Below, one piece after another: positions 44,014 to 52,825 of a stretch of 64,000 bases of DNA; within the stretch, counting starts at the first letter, position 1, and the number at the start of each line of letters is the position of its first letter. Position numbers and translations under genes: made by a program. A model generated the notes under the pieces. It searched no databases. It was not told the origin of the DNA and saw nothing but the letters and a program-made list of their open reading frames with translations. This DNA is from Paenibacillus plantiphilus. Its GTDB lineage: Bacteria; Bacillota; Bacilli; Paenibacillales; Paenibacillaceae. Location: the NCBI RefSeq assembly GCF_927798095.1, contig NZ_CAKMMF010000002.1, positions 187,115-251,114 of the forward strand, read 5' to 3'.

Positions 44014-46464
44014 CTACTCTCTTCCGCTGCTTGCGGCTTGCGGGTCTGCCGGCGCAATTAGAGCATCAAAGGCTCTGCTCAGCTCGTCGTTCTCAATAAT
44101 TTGCTGCCAAGGGTCCTTCATCAGATCAAGTGTTTTATCAATTCGGCTGTTATAGCCGTCACGGTCTTCTTTGCTTTCCAGCGCTTGCTTGATTGTATCC
44201 AGGCCGATGCGCTGCGCCCACTCGCTCGTCCGCTCGCCGAAGTTAGCCGTCTCCCGGTAGTACTGCAAATAGGCTCCCGTCCAATCGAGCACTTCCTCTT
44301 CCGTCTTCACCTTCACAAGAAGATCGGCCGCGCGCACTCTCGTACCGCCATTGCCAGCGATATAGAGCTCCCATCCGCCGTCAATCGCGACGACGCCAAG
44401 ATCCTTGATCGTCGCCTCTGCACAGTTGCGCGGGCAGCCCGATACGGCAAGCTTCACCTTGTGAGGGGTGTTCAAACGCTCGAATTTCTTCTCCAAATCG
44501 ATACCCATCTTAATGGAGTCCTGTGTTCCGAAGCGACAGAAAGTGGAGCCTACGCAGGTCTTGACCGTACGCAGCGCCTTGCCGTATGCATAGCCGGAGG
44601 GCATATCGAGATCCTTCCACATGCCGGGCAAATCCTCTTTCTTCACGCCCAGCAAGTCGATGCGCTGCCCTCCCGTAATCTTCACGAGCGGCACATGATA
44701 TTTCTCCGCGACAACCGCTATTTTCTTGAGATCCTCCGGCGTAGTGACACCGCCGTATATGCGAGGGACGACCGAGAAGGTGCCGTCCTTTTGAATATTT
44801 GCATGGTTGCGTTCATTGACGAAGCGCGATTCCAATTCATCCTCGTGCTCCTCAGGAAACGCCATCCCCAAATAGTAATTCAGCGCTGGACGGCATTTCG
44901 AGCAGCCCTCTGGATTGTTCCATTCCAGGACATGCATCACTTCCTTGGTTGTCGTAAGCCGCATCCGCGTGATAGCGTCAACCACCTCGTCGCGCGACAT
45001 CGCCGTACAGCCGCAGATGCCTTCCTTGACCGCTGCCACATTATCTGCGCCAAGCGTCGTGGTTAGAATCGCTTCCACTAATGGCTTGCAGCCGCCGCAG
45101 CCGCCGGATGCCTTCGTGCAGGCTTTAATCTCCGCAATGCTGACACAGCCCTTCTCCATGATCGCTTCCGTAATCGTGTCCTTCGTAACCCCATTGCAGC
45201 CGCACACGATTTCGTCGCCGCTCATGGCCATGACGAGATCGGTTGTGCTGGCAGGCTTGCCGCCTCCGCCAGATGGGCCGAACAGCACTTCCTTCTCTCT
45301 TCCCGAGAAATCCTCACCGCTTCGAATGAGCGAGAACAATCGCGAGCTGTCGCTTGTATCGCCGAATAGTACAGCGCCTACCACTTTGCCCTTCTCGAAA
45401 ACAACCTTCTTATAAACGCCATCCAGACCGTCTTGAATGCGCAGCGCCTGGGTTCCCGGCTCATCTGTGAATCGTCCAGCCGAGAATACATTAACGCCTG
45501 ATACTTTAAGCTTCGTAGAGACGACCGAGCCTTGATACCCCTCGCTCTCAACGCCAGCAAGCTTCTTCGCCAGAATCGCGCCCTGCTCATACAATGGAGC
45601 CACTAGCCCGTAAGCAATGCCACGGTGCTCCGCGCATTCGCCAACGGCATAAATATTAGGAATGTTCGTCTGCAAGTAATCATTGACGACGATGCCCCGG
45701 TTCACTTCAATGCCGCAGTCCTTGGCAAGCTGAACATTCGGCTTAATGCCGACCGCCATAACAATCAGATCCGCATCGACATGCGTGCCGTCCTTGAATT
45801 TCAATCCTGCCACGCGCTTCTTGCCGATAATGGAATCAGATTGCTTCTCAAGCAGGAAGTTCATGCCTTGCGACTCCAGCTCCCCCTGCAGCAGCTTGGA
45901 GGCCGTCGGATCGAGCTGACGCTCCATCAAGCAGTCAAAAATATGCACGACGCTGACATCCATCTTCAAATTGACCAGTCCTCGCGCTGCCTCAAGACCG
46001 AGCAGACCGCCGCCGATAACGACTGCTTTGCGGTAATTTTTGGACGCATCAATCATCGTTTCACAATCTTTAATATCACGGAACGCAATAACGCCTTCCT
46101 TATCCGCTCCCGGGAGCGGCAGCATGAACGGAAGCGAGCCGGTTGCGAGCACAAGCTCATCGTACTTCACTTCAATCCCTTTATCAGTGGTCACAAGCTG
46201 ATTCACGGCGTCAATACGCTCAGCCGCTTGCCCATAATGGAGTGTAATATCGTTATCCCGGTACCAATCCCAGTCATTCAGAATAATATCCTGCATACTG
46301 GCATCGCCAGCAAGCACAGAGGACAGCATGATACGGTTATAGTTGGGGTGCGGCTCCGCGCCAATAATCGTCACTTCATACCGATGGGGGTTAAGTTTCA
46401 ACAGCTGTTCCACGAACGAAACACCGGCCATGCCGTTGCCGATCATGACTAATTTTCTCTTCAT
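44014..46464 (-). CDS. nirB: Assimilatory nitrite reductase large subunit
   Basis: An 816-residue NAD(P)H-dependent sirohaem enzyme reducing nitrite to ammonium. Domains in order: FAD/NAD reductase (MIGNGMAGVSFVEQLL; VIGGGLLGLEAARGL; about 1-400), two BFD-like [2Fe-2S] segments (CGCNGVTKDTI, CTKASGGCGGCKP, and CSKCRPALNYYLG; about 420-540), and the sirohaem/[4Fe-4S] region (TCVGSTFCRFGTQDS and SGCPRNCAEATIKDLG; about 640-700). First gene of the nirB-nirD-hemD-cobA operon, transcribed away from the ANTAR regulator. AAAGGAGAG precedes the ATG. Its leader carries an ANTAR-type antiterminator and its promoter a TnrA/GlnR-like box. Confidence 0.97.
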   Translation of the reverse strand: MKRKLVMIGNGMAGVSFVEQLLKLNPHRYEVTIIGAEPHPNYNRIMLSSVLAGDASMQDIILNDWDWYRDNDITLHYGQAAERIDAVNQLVTTDKGIEVKYDELVLATGSLPFMLPLPGADKEGVIAFRDIKDCETMIDASKNYRKAVVIGGGLLGLEAARGLVNLKMDVSVVHIFDCLMERQLDPTASKLLQGELESQGMNFLLEKQSDSIIGKKRVAGLKFKDGTHVDADLIVMAVGIKPNVQLAKDCGIEVNRGIVVNDYLQTNIPNIYAVGECAEHRGIAYGLVAPLYEQGAILAKKLAGVESEGYQGSVVSTKLKVSGVNVFSAGRFTDEPGTQALRIQDGLDGVYKKVVFEKGKVVGAVLFGDTSDSSRLFSLIRSGEDFSGREKEVLFGPSGGGGKPASTTDLVMAMSGDEIVCGCNGVTKDTITEAIMEKGCVSIAEIKACTKASGGCGGCKPLVEAILTTTLGADNVAAVKEGICGCTAMSRDEVVDAITRMRLTTTKEVMHVLEWNNPEGCSKCRPALNYYLGMAFPEEHEDELESRFVNERNHANIQKDGTFSVVPRIYGGVTTPEDLKKIAVVAEKYHVPLVKITGGQRIDLLGVKKEDLPGMWKDLDMPSGYAYGKALRTVKTCVGSTFCRFGTQDSIKMGIDLEKKFERLNTPHKVKLAVSGCPRNCAEATIKDLGVVAIDGGWELYIAGNGGTRVRAADLLVKVKTEEEVLDWTGAYLQYYRETANFGERTSEWAQRIGLDTIKQALESKEDRDGYNSRIDKTLDLMKDPWQQIIENDELSRAFDALIAPADPQAASSGRE

Positions 46465-46483
46465 TCGAATATCTCTCCTTTAT

Positions 46484-46565
46484 AAAAACATAAAAGCCCA
46501 TCCCACTGTTGTTAGAACGAGTGAGATAGGCTCCATTGCCGGGTAATCGACACGCCTTTGTGTCG
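46484..46565 (-). promoter_or_regulatory. nirB leader: ANTAR-type two-hexaloop antiterminator and terminator
   Basis: Read on the minus strand, hairpin P1 is CGACAC-AAAGGC-GTGTCG (46565-46548) and P2 is GGC-AATGGA-GCC (46540-46529). Both hexaloops have A at position 1 and G at position 4, the signature bound by ANTAR domains. The 3' arm of P2 is the first three bases of a 12-bp terminator stem (46531-46520 with 46507-46496) followed by TTTT and a second T-run. Formation of P2 and of the terminator is therefore mutually exclusive, allowing antitermination. Confidence 0.82.
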
Positions 46566-46588
46566 TTAAGTTGACCTTCATAGAATCA

Positions 46589-46629
46589 AGTATATATGAA
46601 GTTAAGTATTGATGTCAATATAGTTGACA
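46589..46629 (-). promoter_or_regulatory. nirB promoter with TnrA/GlnR-like box
   Basis: On the minus strand TGTCA-N7-TGACA (46629-46613) matches the TnrA/GlnR consensus TGTNA-N7-TNACA. Its right half forms the -35 TTGACA (46618-46613), followed by an 18-nt spacer and -10 TATACT (46594-46589). The narK promoter has the same arrangement. Confidence 0.78.
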
Positions 46630-46787
46630 TAAAAAAGAGCGGTTTCCGCATACGATGTCATGTTTGCTCGTTTAGATCAATTTTACATCGACATCCCCTT
46701 GAATTTTATGTTATATTTTATTACACATTTAGCAGGAATAAGACCGCATAATGAGAAGTTCCCCCTTATAAGAGGTGATCGATTAAC

Positions 46788-47345
46788 ATGTTGAAATCCG
46801 TACTGCTTGTCGAAGAAAACAACCGCACGATATCCATGCACAGTCTACAGCAAAATTGCCGCACGCTGCACCGGGCCAACACCCTTTCCGAGTCCAAAGA
46901 ATTCATTAGTGTCGTTGATGCTGCGGTCCTCCATGTTCCCCTGTCCAAAATGAATGCATGGCAATCCAACCTGTCAGGTATGCGTAAGCTTCCTATCATC
47001 TGGCTATGCTCTGAGAACGCAGCGCCCAAAGAGATGGACTGGGGCTTCGCGCTCGACGGCATCCTGTACAGCTCGATGAATTCCATTGAGATGCAATATG
47101 CGCTCAATTGGAGTCTCCGCGTCTTTCAGCAGCGCAAAAGATGGGCGGACGAACGGGATCAGCTGCTGCAGCGGCTGGAGGAACGCAAGTGGATCGACCA
47201 GGCGAAGACTGTTCTCTGTGAAATCAAAGGCATTTCGGAGGCCGAGGCCTATGATTTCTTGCGCAAGCAGGCCATGAATGAACGCAAGCGCATCGGCGAT
47301 ATCGCTGCATCTATCGTCAAAGTATACCAACTCATTCACGGCTAG
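46788..47345 (+). CDS. ANTAR-domain antitermination regulator (NasT-like) with a degenerate receiver
   Basis: A 185-residue protein. The N-terminal 120 residues have a receiver-like fold starting LKSVLLVEENNR, but the expected phosphoacceptor segment reads AAVLHVPLSK with no Asp, so control by phosphorylation is unlikely. A coiled coil (about 120-140) leads to an ANTAR domain (IDQAKTVLCEIKGISEAEAYDFLRKQAM ... IGDIAASIVKVYQL), which binds paired hexaloop RNA hairpins and prevents termination. It lies between nirB and narK, both of which have such leaders. No NasS-like nitrate sensor gene is in the window. AGAGGTG precedes the ATG. Confidence 0.92.
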   Translation: MLKSVLLVEENNRTISMHSLQQNCRTLHRANTLSESKEFISVVDAAVLHVPLSKMNAWQSNLSGMRKLPIIWLCSENAAPKEMDWGFALDGILYSSMNSIEMQYALNWSLRVFQQRKRWADERDQLLQRLEERKWIDQAKTVLCEIKGISEAEAYDFLRKQAMNERKRIGDIAASIVKVYQLIHG

Positions 47346-47387
47346 CCTGTTCATATTGCATATCGATCAGCATGCGAAAAAAGTTCA

Positions 47388-47428
47388 TGTTAGATATATT
47401 GACATGACGTTTCGGAGTCGCATATAAT
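47388..47428 (+). promoter_or_regulatory. narK promoter with TnrA/GlnR-like box
   Basis: TGTTA-N7-TGACA (47388-47404) fits TGTNA-N7-TNACA; its right half gives -35 TTGACA (47399-47404), then an 18-nt spacer and a perfect -10 TATAAT (47423-47428). Predicted start near 47435. Geometry is identical to the nirB promoter. Confidence 0.8.
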
Positions 47429-47437
47429 GCAACTATG

Positions 47438-47547
47438 TTCACAAAGATGTGAATCGTCTAAGAAGATACTCAGTCTGCACACCGAAGTGCAGCTGATGGC
47501 AAAGAGGCCGGATTGCAGGAAAGACGTCTGCAGTGCGGCCTTTTCTT
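47438..47547 (+). promoter_or_regulatory. narK leader: ANTAR-type antiterminator with three hexaloop hairpins and terminator
   Basis: Three hairpins carry hexaloops with A1 and G4: TTCAC-AAAGAT-GTGAA (47438-47453), CTGCAC-ACCGAA-GTGCAG (47475-47492) and GGC-AAAGAG-GCC (47498-47509). The last overlaps the 5' arm of a 14-bp terminator stem (47505-47518 with 47528-47541) ending in TTTTCTT. The second and third hairpins, 5 nt apart, match the P1-P2 layout of the nirB leader; the first is an extra one at the very 5' end. Confidence 0.85.
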
Positions 47548-47618
47548 ATTACAGAAGAGAAACCAGAGAGACTAAAGAGAGAGAAAAGAGAGCTTAATTC
47601 GGAGAGGAGTTTTTGAGA

Positions 47619-48857
47619 ATGATGGATCGGAAAAGCTTTTTAAAAAGTGGTCATAGTCCTTCGTTATTAAGTGCATTTCTATATTTTGATGTCAGCTTTA
47701 TGGTATGGGTGCTGCTTGGCCCGTTGGCGGTAGTCGTCATGAGCGATTACCCGATGGATGCCGCGCAAAAGGCGAATCTGGTGGCGCTCCCGATTCTTGG
47801 CGGCTCCATACTCCGCTTGGTGCTTGGTTATTTGACCGATGTGATCGGACCTAAACGGACTGGGCAGCTGGGGATGATACTCACAATGGTCCCGTTGATT
47901 TGGGGCTGGAAATTCGTTGACTCCCTTGGCGAGCTCTACATCGTCGCCTTGCTGCTCGGTGTAGCCGGTGCTTCGTTCGCAGCTGCGCTTCCGCTTGCCA
48001 GCCGCTGGTATCCACCGCAATATCAAGGATTGGCTATGGGCATCGCCGGGGCCGGCAACAGCGGTACTGTGTTTACTACCCTGTTCGCGAATCGGATCGC
48101 CCAGCATTACGGCTCGTGGGAGGTCGTGTTCGGTCTTGCGCTCATTCCAATCGTTGTCGTCTTTATATTCTTCTCGATATTCGCCAAAGACAGCCCGACA
48201 CAGCCTTCACCGCGTAAGCTTTCGGATTATGGAGCTGTATTAAAGCAGCGTGATACATGGTTGTTCTGTATCCTGTACAGCGTCACATTCGGCGGATTCG
48301 TCGGCATGTCCAACTACTTAACGATTTTTTTCAATACGCAATACGGTCTCAGTCCGGTCCGTGCTGCCGACTTTACAACCATCTGTGTTATTGCGGGAAG
48401 CTTCTTCCGGCCTGTGGGCGGATGGCTGGCCGATAAGATCGGCGGCATCCGAATGCTGATGGTGCTCTACGCGGTAGTCGGCATTATGCTCGCTTGCGTA
48501 TCTGCGCTGCCATCACTGTCGGTCATCACCGTTCTGTTATTCGTCGGCATGATGGCGCTGGGGATGGGCAACGGCTCCGTGTTCCAGCTCGTGCCGCAGC
48601 GGTTTCAGAAGGAGATTGGCATCATTACCGGAATCGTTGGCGCAGCAGGCGGCCTCGGCGGCTACTTCCTGCCGAAGATTCTCGGCAATCTCAAGCAATC
48701 GACAGGCTCATACACGCCGGGCTTTCTCATTCTTAGCGGTATTGCCCTTGCCTGCATCGCACTGATCTTCGTCGTCCAGAACTCATGGAAGCGGACCTGG
48801 ATTGGCAGCGGCGGCAAAGCGCTTGATCCAGCCATTCAGAACTCGGCTGTATCTTAG
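47619..48857 (+). CDS. narK: Nitrate/nitrite MFS transporter (NarK/NasA type)
   Basis: A 412-residue, 12-helix major facilitator protein. The nitrate/nitrite porter pattern is visible in [32 protein letters not shown] (the family's glycine-rich nitrate signature in helix 5) and [15 protein letters not shown] in helix 11. It imports nitrate, and possibly exports nitrite, for the assimilatory pathway encoded around it. Expression is controlled by the hexaloop leader and TnrA/GlnR-like box upstream. ATG 47619 has GGAGAGGAG at 8-9 nt; a TTG six bases earlier is too close. Confidence 0.93.
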   Translation: MMDRKSFLKSGHSPSLLSAFLYFDVSFMVWVLLGPLAVVVMSDYPMDAAQKANLVALPILGGSILRLVLGYLTDVIGPKRTGQLGMILTMVPLIWGWKFVDSLGELYIVALLLGVAGASFAAALPLASRWYPPQYQGLAMGIAGAGNSGTVFTTLFANRIAQHYGSWEVVFGLALIPIVVVFIFFSIFAKDSPTQPSPRKLSDYGAVLKQRDTWLFCILYSVTFGGFVGMSNYLTIFFNTQYGLSPVRAADFTTICVIAGSFFRPVGGWLADKIGGIRMLMVLYAVVGIMLACVSALPSLSVITVLLFVGMMALGMGNGSVFQLVPQRFQKEIGIITGIVGAAGGLGGYFLPKILGNLKQSTGSYTPGFLILSGIALACIALIFVVQNSWKRTWIGSGGKALDPAIQNSAVS

Positions 48858-48868
48858 CGGGGGCTCTC

Positions 48869-49027
48869 ATGGATGCCCTTGATCCGTTCGACATGTTTGA
48901 GCTGCTGGATGTCATGGACTGGTGGGGAACAGGCCCGAACCGTTCCTCTAACGAATATGCAAGCCCTTCGGAAGCCCACGAGCAGCATAATGCGCACGAA
49001 TGCGCACGAAGCTTCCTGGTGAAATGA
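48869..49027 (+). CDS. Small acidic protein between narK and narB, 52 residues
   Basis: A 52-codon frame starts at ATG 48869, 12 bp after the narK stop, with GCGGGGGC upstream. The N-terminal half is acidic and amphipathic (MDALDPFDMFELLDVMDWW); the C-terminal half is His/Glu/Ser-rich with one Cys. No family is recognised. Its tight spacing to narK and in-operon position support it, but the ribosome site is only moderate. The 200 bp after it contain scattered AAGTGAA-type repeats and lead to narB. Confidence 0.42.
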   Translation: MDALDPFDMFELLDVMDWWGTGPNRSSNEYASPSEAHEQHNAHECARSFLVK

Positions 49028-49228
49028 TGGATAAGCAATACGCAGAAAATCATGTCGTCAGACCCTATAAAGTGAAATGAATGCCATTCTATGGGGATTG
49101 AAGGAATACCGCAGTGAAATCAAAGTGAACACCAAAGTGACATCTAAATGAATCCAAAGATATCACACCAAGTGAATTGAAGGATTTTAATCAAGTGAAT
49201 CGAAAGAACACCAAACGGAGGGATTTCT

Positions 49229-51373
49229 ATGGCTGCAGCGCCCATCGCCGCTGATTCGAACCAGGACCGACTGCACTCGCATTGCTGCTATTGCAGCATG
49301 CAATGCGGGATAGACCTCATTCGCACCGAGACAGAACTCGGCTGGGAGGTCAAGCCAAGCCAGAATTTCCCCGTGGCGACTGGACGGCTTTGCCAGAAGG
49401 GGCTGAATTCACTCGGTCATGTTCTACATCCCGAACGTCTTCAGCTGCCTCAGCGCCGGATCGCTGCCGCTCGGCCAGGGGAGGCTTGGCAGCAGTCCGG
49501 CTGGGAGGATGCGCTTGACGAAATCTCTTCCCGCATCACATCCATACAACAGCGCTATGGGAATGATGCGGTATCGGTGTTCGGAGGCGGTTCATTAACG
49601 AATGAAATGAGCTATCTGCTCGGCAAATTCACAAGAGTCGCGCTGCGTTCGAAATATATCGATTATAACGGCAGATACTGCATGTCTTCCGCAGCAGCCG
49701 CTCAAATCCGCGCCTTCGGCATTGACCGCGGGATGAACGTGCCTCTGGACGACATACCGATGGCAAAATATATTATTTTGGCCGGAACGAACATCGCGGA
49801 ATGCCAGCCGACAATGGTCCCGTACCTGATGGCCGCGAAGAAGCAGAAGGCGATCATCGTCACCATTGATCCACGCCAGACGATGACCTCCAAGCTCGCT
49901 GATATTCATGTCAATCTGCAGCCCGGCTTCGATTCCGTATTCGTGAACAGCCTGCTGCATGTCATTGTGAATGAAGGCTTGTATGACAAAGCATTCGTAG
50001 AATCCTACACAACGGGCTTCGAAGAAATTGCCGAAGCGGTGCAGCATTTCTCCCCCGATACCGTGTCCGTCTATACCGGTATTCCGAAGGAGGTTATTCG
50101 CACAATCGCCCGGGGCTTTGCCAATGCGGAGACTGGCATCGTGCTTACCGCGCGCGGGCTCGAACAACAGGTTAACGGCGTTGAGCATACCCTCAATTAT
50201 ATTAATCTCTGTCTCTTGACTGGCAAAATGGGGAAGCCCGGCAGCGGCTTTGGCGCTGTTACTGGCCAGGCGAACGGTCAAGGCGGCCGGGAGCATGGAC
50301 AGAAGGCCGACCAGCTCCCAGGCTATCGGATGATCGATGATCCGGCGGCGCGCCAGCATGTCGCCGAGGTGTGGGGCATCCATCCAGATGAGCTGCCCGG
50401 CAAGGGCGTGTCCGCCTACGAGCTGTTCGGCAAAATTCATGACGGCGAGATTAAAGCGATGATTGTCCTTGGCTCCAATCCGCTTGTATCAAGCCCCAAC
50501 AGCGCCAACGTGGCCGAAGCGCTCAAGAAGCTGGAGCTGCTCGTCGTCGTCGATATGTTCGAGACCGAAACAGCTGGATATGCCCACTGGCTGCTGCCCG
50601 GGTCTTCCTTTCTGGAGGCCGAGGGCACACTTACCAATCTGGAAGGACGGGTCTTTCACCGTCCCCGCGCATTCCATACACCCGGCGAGGCGATGGAGGA
50701 TTACAAGCTGATTCGCAAGCTGGCGGAGAAGCTTGGACGGGGAGCGTATTTTCAGTACGATTCGCCAGAGGAGGTTTTCGATGAGCTGTGTCGCGCATCG
50801 AAGGGCGGCAAGGCAGATTATAGCGGGATGTCCTACGATCGCATCAAAGCCAGCAAGGGCGTATTCTGGCCATGTCCGTCCGAGCAGCACCCTGGCACGC
50901 CTCGGATGTTCGAGAATAATAGCTACTACCTGCCGGACGGACGCGCGAAGCTGCACGGGATAACGCCCAAGAAGCCAGCGGAAACGACTGATCGCGACTA
51001 CCCGTATATTTTGACCACTGGACGCCTTGGCAACCATTACTTGAGCGGAGCCCAGACACGCCGAACACCGGCGTTGATGAAGAAAGCGATGGTTCCAGTG
51101 GCGGAAATCCATCCTTCCGTGGCCGAGCGAATTAAACTCCGCTTCGGTGACCGAATACGGCTCACGACACGGCGCGGCTCGCTCGTATTCGATGTCAAAA
51201 TCTCGCAGGAAATCCACCCTACGACGGTCTTCGTGCCGTTCCACTGGGGCGGCGAGCATTCCATCAACGTGCTGACCAATGATGCGCTGCATCCCATTAG
51301 CCGGATGCCCGAGTTCAAAGTATGCGCCACGAGAATCGAGCGAGAGGACCGCGAGGAGCTTGCCCGCCATTAA
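49229..51373 (+). CDS. narB: Assimilatory nitrate reductase catalytic subunit
   Basis: A 714-residue molybdopterin oxidoreductase (NarB/NasC/NasA type) reducing nitrate to nitrite in the cytoplasm. The N-terminal [4Fe-4S] ligands are Cys19, Cys22, Cys26 and Cys55. Cofactor-binding blocks include GRYCMSSAAAAQ, LAGTNIAECQPTM, GQANGQGGREHGQKAD and the C-terminal MGD domain with TTGRLGNHYLSGAQTRR. No extra C-terminal BFD-type [2Fe-2S] segment is present, so electrons come from a separate partner not seen here. GGAGGG precedes ATG. Ends before a terminator; mobA, which makes its cofactor, is convergent on the right. Confidence 0.95.
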   Translation: MAAAPIAADSNQDRLHSHCCYCSMQCGIDLIRTETELGWEVKPSQNFPVATGRLCQKGLNSLGHVLHPERLQLPQRRIAAARPGEAWQQSGWEDALDEISSRITSIQQRYGNDAVSVFGGGSLTNEMSYLLGKFTRVALRSKYIDYNGRYCMSSAAAAQIRAFGIDRGMNVPLDDIPMAKYIILAGTNIAECQPTMVPYLMAAKKQKAIIVTIDPRQTMTSKLADIHVNLQPGFDSVFVNSLLHVIVNEGLYDKAFVESYTTGFEEIAEAVQHFSPDTVSVYTGIPKEVIRTIARGFANAETGIVLTARGLEQQVNGVEHTLNYINLCLLTGKMGKPGSGFGAVTGQANGQGGREHGQKADQLPGYRMIDDPAARQHVAEVWGIHPDELPGKGVSAYELFGKIHDGEIKAMIVLGSNPLVSSPNSANVAEALKKLELLVVVDMFETETAGYAHWLLPGSSFLEAEGTLTNLEGRVFHRPRAFHTPGEAMEDYKLIRKLAEKLGRGAYFQYDSPEEVFDELCRASKGGKADYSGMSYDRIKASKGVFWPCPSEQHPGTPRMFENNSYYLPDGRAKLHGITPKKPAETTDRDYPYILTTGRLGNHYLSGAQTRRTPALMKKAMVPVAEIHPSVAERIKLRFGDRIRLTTRRGSLVFDVKISQEIHPTTVFVPFHWGGEHSINVLTNDALHPISRMPEFKVCATRIEREDREELARH

Positions 51374-51469
51374 GGGGTGATGACGAAGGAATCACCTCCT
51401 TAATCGGCCCGCATGCGAGAAACATTATGGAACTGCCAGCCACACAAATGTACACCCGATAGGATAAAG

Positions 51470-51516
51470 AAGATGCTTCCAAGCCCACATTTATAGTGGT
51501 TTTGGAAGCATCTTTT
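51470..51516 (+). terminator. Intrinsic terminator of the narK-narB operon
   Basis: Perfect 13-bp arms AAGATGCTTCCAA (51470-51482) and TTGGAAGCATCTT (51502-51514) with a 19-nt loop and TTTT at the end. Confidence 0.85.
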
Positions 51517-51700
51517 CACATCATTTGGGAATGGCTCATTGGATATTAGACTTTTCGGACAATCCCTTTGTGGGACGAATCAGACTGTTGAAAAAGTCGG
51601 CGGTAGATTTCTTGATGAGATTGCATCGGCCCTCGCCTGCATCCGCGTTGCTACGTTGATGCAAAAACCCCCATGACGTCGATAGATGACAGCCCCCTAA

Positions 51701-51877
51701 ATGCAAAAATACAGGTGATAGAACCAAAAGGGACCATTTCCAGCCACTTACCTGCAAAAGTACATCAATACAGCAGAAAAGTACGGTATTCGCTGGTTTT
51801 CACGATATTTTGATGTATTTTCGCAGTTGTTCCGGCTGCGTGCAGTTATTTTTGATGCAAGAGATGTACTTTCGCAG
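51701..51877. repeat. 177-bp symmetrical intergenic element, copy 2 (four 14-nt motifs, + + - -)
   Basis: Motifs: ATGCAAAAATACAG at 51701, CTGCAAAAGTACAT at 51752, inverted ATGTATTTTCGCAG at 51813 and inverted ATGTACTTTCGCAG at 51864. Distances 51, 61 and 51 bp equal those of the copy at 459-635, although sequences between motifs differ. A weaker forward copy (GCAGAAAAGTACGG) lies at 51773. The element sits in the convergent gap between narB and mobA (51374-52052), which holds no gene. An IS-end-like sequence lies at 51581. Confidence 0.87.
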
Positions 51878-52052
51878 GTCTGCTGATTGATAGCAGGCAG
51901 CGTTAAGGTCAAGAAGGTTTGCGCTAGTGAATAGGATGTTTCCATCGGAGATGGATGCTGTTGTCGGCCGGGGGAGGAGGCCCCTCCCATATAGCAGTTA
52001 TAGTTTGATGTTTGATGGGTTTGCGGTCTGTCACCTGTCAGCATACGTCAGC

Positions 52053-52712
52053 CTATCCCCCGCCCAGAAATCGAGCATACGCCTCCGGCGTATTGAGATT
52101 CTGGAACGCTCGCTCTTCGTCAGCTTCAACTGGAACAGCTTCCACCCTCATATGTGCCAGCATGTTCATAACACGATACTCCCCATTCTGAAGCAGCTGC
52201 TCAAGCCTGTCCGCTATTCGTGTATGATAGAGAGCATGGAACGGTTGATTGGGCGCTGTAATAACATCTGGCTGATCACACGCTGCCACGATCTCCGACT
52301 TGCTGCAGACGGTTTTCGGTTTGGCTATCGGTCTCAGTTTCGTTTGCGCAATCATTCGTCTCAGCAGCGTTTCCGACAGGATGGGCATATCACATGCAAG
52401 GACAAATGCGTACCCCTCCGGCAGCACAGACAATGATGCGTGGAGTCCGGCCAGCGGCCCGCTGCCCGGGTAGACATCGCTGACAAATAACATATGATCC
52501 GCCAACTCTCCCACCGCATCGCGATAGCGAGCCTTGCGAGCCTCATCCCCCACAGCGATAACCAATGGTCCGCACAACTGTGCCATCTCCTGAGCGATAT
52601 GCCACAGCAATGGCTTGCCATTCCTATCGAGCAGCGCCTTGTCCTCTCCCATTCGCGAGCTCCGGCCTCCCGCTAATAAAATACCGCTTATCGATACTCC
52701 GTCCATCGCCAT
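52053..52712 (-). CDS. mobA: Molybdenum cofactor guanylyltransferase
   Basis: A 219-residue MobA enzyme attaching GMP to molybdopterin, giving the MGD cofactor needed by the nitrate reductase encoded next door. The N-terminal signature is [36 protein letters not shown] and the metal-binding [10 protein letters not shown] follow. ATG 52712 has AAGGAG 4-5 nt upstream, and a second ATG six bases inside is equally placed. It is convergent with narB and divergent from rocD. Confidence 0.95.
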   Translation of the reverse strand: MAMDGVSISGILLAGGRSSRMGEDKALLDRNGKPLLWHIAQEMAQLCGPLVIAVGDEARKARYRDAVGELADHMLFVSDVYPGSGPLAGLHASLSVLPEGYAFVLACDMPILSETLLRRMIAQTKLRPIAKPKTVCSKSEIVAACDQPDVITAPNQPFHALYHTRIADRLEQLLQNGEYRVMNMLAHMRVEAVPVEADEERAFQNLNTPEAYARFLGGG

Positions 52713-52825
52713 TCAACTCCTTGTCCAAGCTCATTTTATTGCAGTTCTGCGTTCGTTTGCCGTACCGGGCTATTAATCATGGGCCGAGCCGCCTGCGGCA
52801 TATGCTCTGGAAGGGAGGAGATGCC

